Below are positions 5,365 to 6,389 of a stretch of DNA of 6,389 bases, in pieces (the first letter of the stretch is position 1; every line of letters begins with the position of its first letter). The position numbers and the translations under genes are program-made. Source of the stretch: Planctomycetota bacterium (GTDB taxonomy: Bacteria; Planctomycetota; PUPC01; DSUN01); the NCBI GenBank assembly GCA_035384565.1, contig DAOOIT010000040.1:54067-60455 (forward strand). Direction: 5' to 3'. The notes under the pieces were generated by a model. That model saw only the letters and a program-made list of their open reading frames with translations. It did no database searches and had not been told where the DNA came from.

Positions 5365-6389
5365 ATGCGGCCGGACTTCGAGGCCCTCGCGACGAGCCGT
5401 CGGGTCTATGTTCCCTCCGAACGCCGGTTGGTGGGGCACGTGCCCACCATTGCGCTCTGCCCCGTGGCGGACGGGCGCACGGGCGCCTACGAGACCAACG
5501 TCGAGAAGACCTGGCGCATGACGGCCAAGGTCTACGACCTCATCGCCGACAATGTAAGGCTGCCCGATGGCACACCCGTCCGCGTCGTGGTCGCGCCCGA
5601 GATCGTCTACGGCCCCCGCAGCGGCGCCCTCGCCCAGAAGCACTTCACCGAACACGGTGCCTCGGCCTGCATCTTCCTCAGCCGCTCGTGGTCATACAGC
5701 GACGAGCTGATGAGCGCCTGCCAGGGCATCGGCTCCTCGGAATGGCAGCTCTGCGCCTACGGCTTGAACCAGACAGATAGGCCCGGCGCCGTGTGGCTCA
5801 AGGCATTCACCGCCGCGATGGACGAGAAGGGCCGGCCGATCTTCTGCATCTACTCGCCCGACCTGGAGAGCGAGGACGGCCCGCTCGCTCCCTTCGTGGC
5901 CGAGCGATTGCTCCGCTTCGCCCGCTGCGCCGCCGCTGTGGCCGAGCTGCGGGGCAAGAATTACCTCTCCCTCGGCGCCGTCTCGATGGGCATCATCGGC
6001 TCCGACGTCCGCCGCAACGCCCTCCTCCACTACTTCGGAATGGGCACCGTGAGCTACGACATGGTCGGCCTCCAGGGCCGCATGGCCCGCGGCTTCTACG
6101 ACCACGAGGAGCTCGAGCGCGCCATCAAGTTCATGGACAGGTTCGAGAAGGTCTTCGGCAAGGGCAAGCGCCCCTTCAAGGCCAAGGACCTCGTCGCCGA
6201 GTGCTGCAAGATGGCCCTCATCACCCGCGACCTGATGGTCGGCAACCCCCGCCTCGCCGATCCCGCGGTGGGCAAGGCCCAGGGCTTCAAAGCCGACGTC
6301 GAGTACGCCCAGGGCGCCAACGCCATCGCCGCAGGCACCCAGGGCCAACGGCAGTGGACAGACCTCTACCCGAACTTCGACGTGACCGA
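5365..6389 (+). CDS. fucI: L-fucose isomerase, N-terminal 341 residues (runs off right edge)
   Basis: L-fucose isomerase converts L-fucose to L-fuculose (and D-arabinose to D-ribulose) as the first step of fucose catabolism; it is a cytoplasmic Mn-dependent oligomer of about 590 residues in E. coli. The 341 residues present follow the E. coli FucI sequence closely in blocks: PVADGRTGAYE (33-43), RPGAVWL (139-145), ERLLRFAR (180-187), KNYLSLGAVSMGIIGSD (198-214), RDLMVGNPRLAD (288-299) and ANAIAAGTQGQRQWTDLYPN (318-337). About 20 extra residues precede the usual N-terminus. The metal-binding catalytic residues (Glu337, Asp361, His528 in E. coli numbering) all lie beyond the window, so activity cannot be judged. 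The start is firm: an in-frame TGA at 5338-5340 excludes upstream starts, ATG 5365 is the first in frame, and AAGGAAG (5353-5359) precedes it by five bases. Specificity for another deoxysugar or pentose is possible. Confidence 0.88.
   Translation, partial: MRPDFEALATSRRVYVPSERRLVGHVPTIALCPVADGRTGAYETNVEKTWRMTAKVYDLIADNVRLPDGTPVRVVVAPEIVYGPRSGALAQKHFTEHGASACIFLSRSWSYSDELMSACQGIGSSEWQLCAYGLNQTDRPGAVWLKAFTAAMDEKGRPIFCIYSPDLESEDGPLAPFVAERLLRFARCAAAVAELRGKNYLSLGAVSMGIIGSDVRRNALLHYFGMGTVSYDMVGLQGRMARGFYDHEELERAIKFMDRFEKVFGKGKRPFKAKDLVAECCKMALITRDLMVGNPRLADPAVGKAQGFKADVEYAQGANAIAAGTQGQRQWTDLYPNFDVT

Noticed and set aside
1..6389. CRISPR array, tRNA or rRNA gene, insertion sequence or riboswitch
   Set aside because: No regularly spaced direct repeats, no cloverleaf-like or rRNA-like sequence, no transposase frame and no recognisable riboswitch core were seen on either strand.

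Overview
The window is a 6.4 kb, GC-rich (by eye about two thirds G+C) bacterial chromosomal segment. No ribosomal, tRNA or phylogenetic marker gene is present, so the taxonomic assignment is an inference. The best clues are a Tat-exported Gfo/Idh/MocA oxidoreductase of the type that is multiplied in Planctomycetota and their relatives (Verrucomicrobiota, Lentisphaerota), a HEAT-repeat protein directly behind it, a lipoprotein with a CBM9-like domain, and hairpin-rich intergenic repeats. A planctomycete-like heterotroph that degrades polysaccharides and deoxysugars is the simplest reading.

Layout from left to right. Positions 1-193 hold no gene but three short hairpins in a row. Positions 194-415 carry the C-terminal half of a VapC-type PIN-domain toxin with no N-terminal half, a gene remnant. 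malQ (4-alpha-glucanotransferase, minus strand, 426-1988) is complete and converges on that remnant. A 254-bp divergent intergenic region (1989-2242) contains an 80-bp imperfect palindrome directly upstream of malQ, a good sigma70-type promoter for the rightward genes, a weaker candidate promoter for malQ, and a perfect 13-bp palindrome touching the -35 boxes of both. Rightward from there run the Tat-exported Gfo/Idh/MocA oxidoreductase (2243-3517) and, 47 bp later, a cytoplasmic HEAT-repeat protein (3565-4422); they probably form a two-gene operon. A leftward gene for a CBM9-like lipoprotein (4445-5197) converges on the HEAT gene with only 22 bp between the stop codons. It diverges from the start of an L-fucose isomerase gene (5365 to the right edge, truncated). 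The 167 bp between those last two genes hold two back-to-back, near-consensus sigma70 promoters with an imperfect 15-bp palindrome between them.

The likely common theme is carbohydrate use. MalQ handles maltodextrin/glycogen chains. FucI feeds L-fucose or a related sugar into catabolism. The CBM9-like lipoprotein would sit on the cell envelope and may bind sugar, and the exported oxidoreductase could act on a sugar or polyol in the periplasm. The link between FucI and the CBM9 lipoprotein rests on the shared divergent control region; the link to malQ and the oxidoreductase is only neighbourhood. I found no convincing undescribed multi-gene system. The most unusual material is the regulatory and repeat architecture of the intergenic regions and the toxin remnant.
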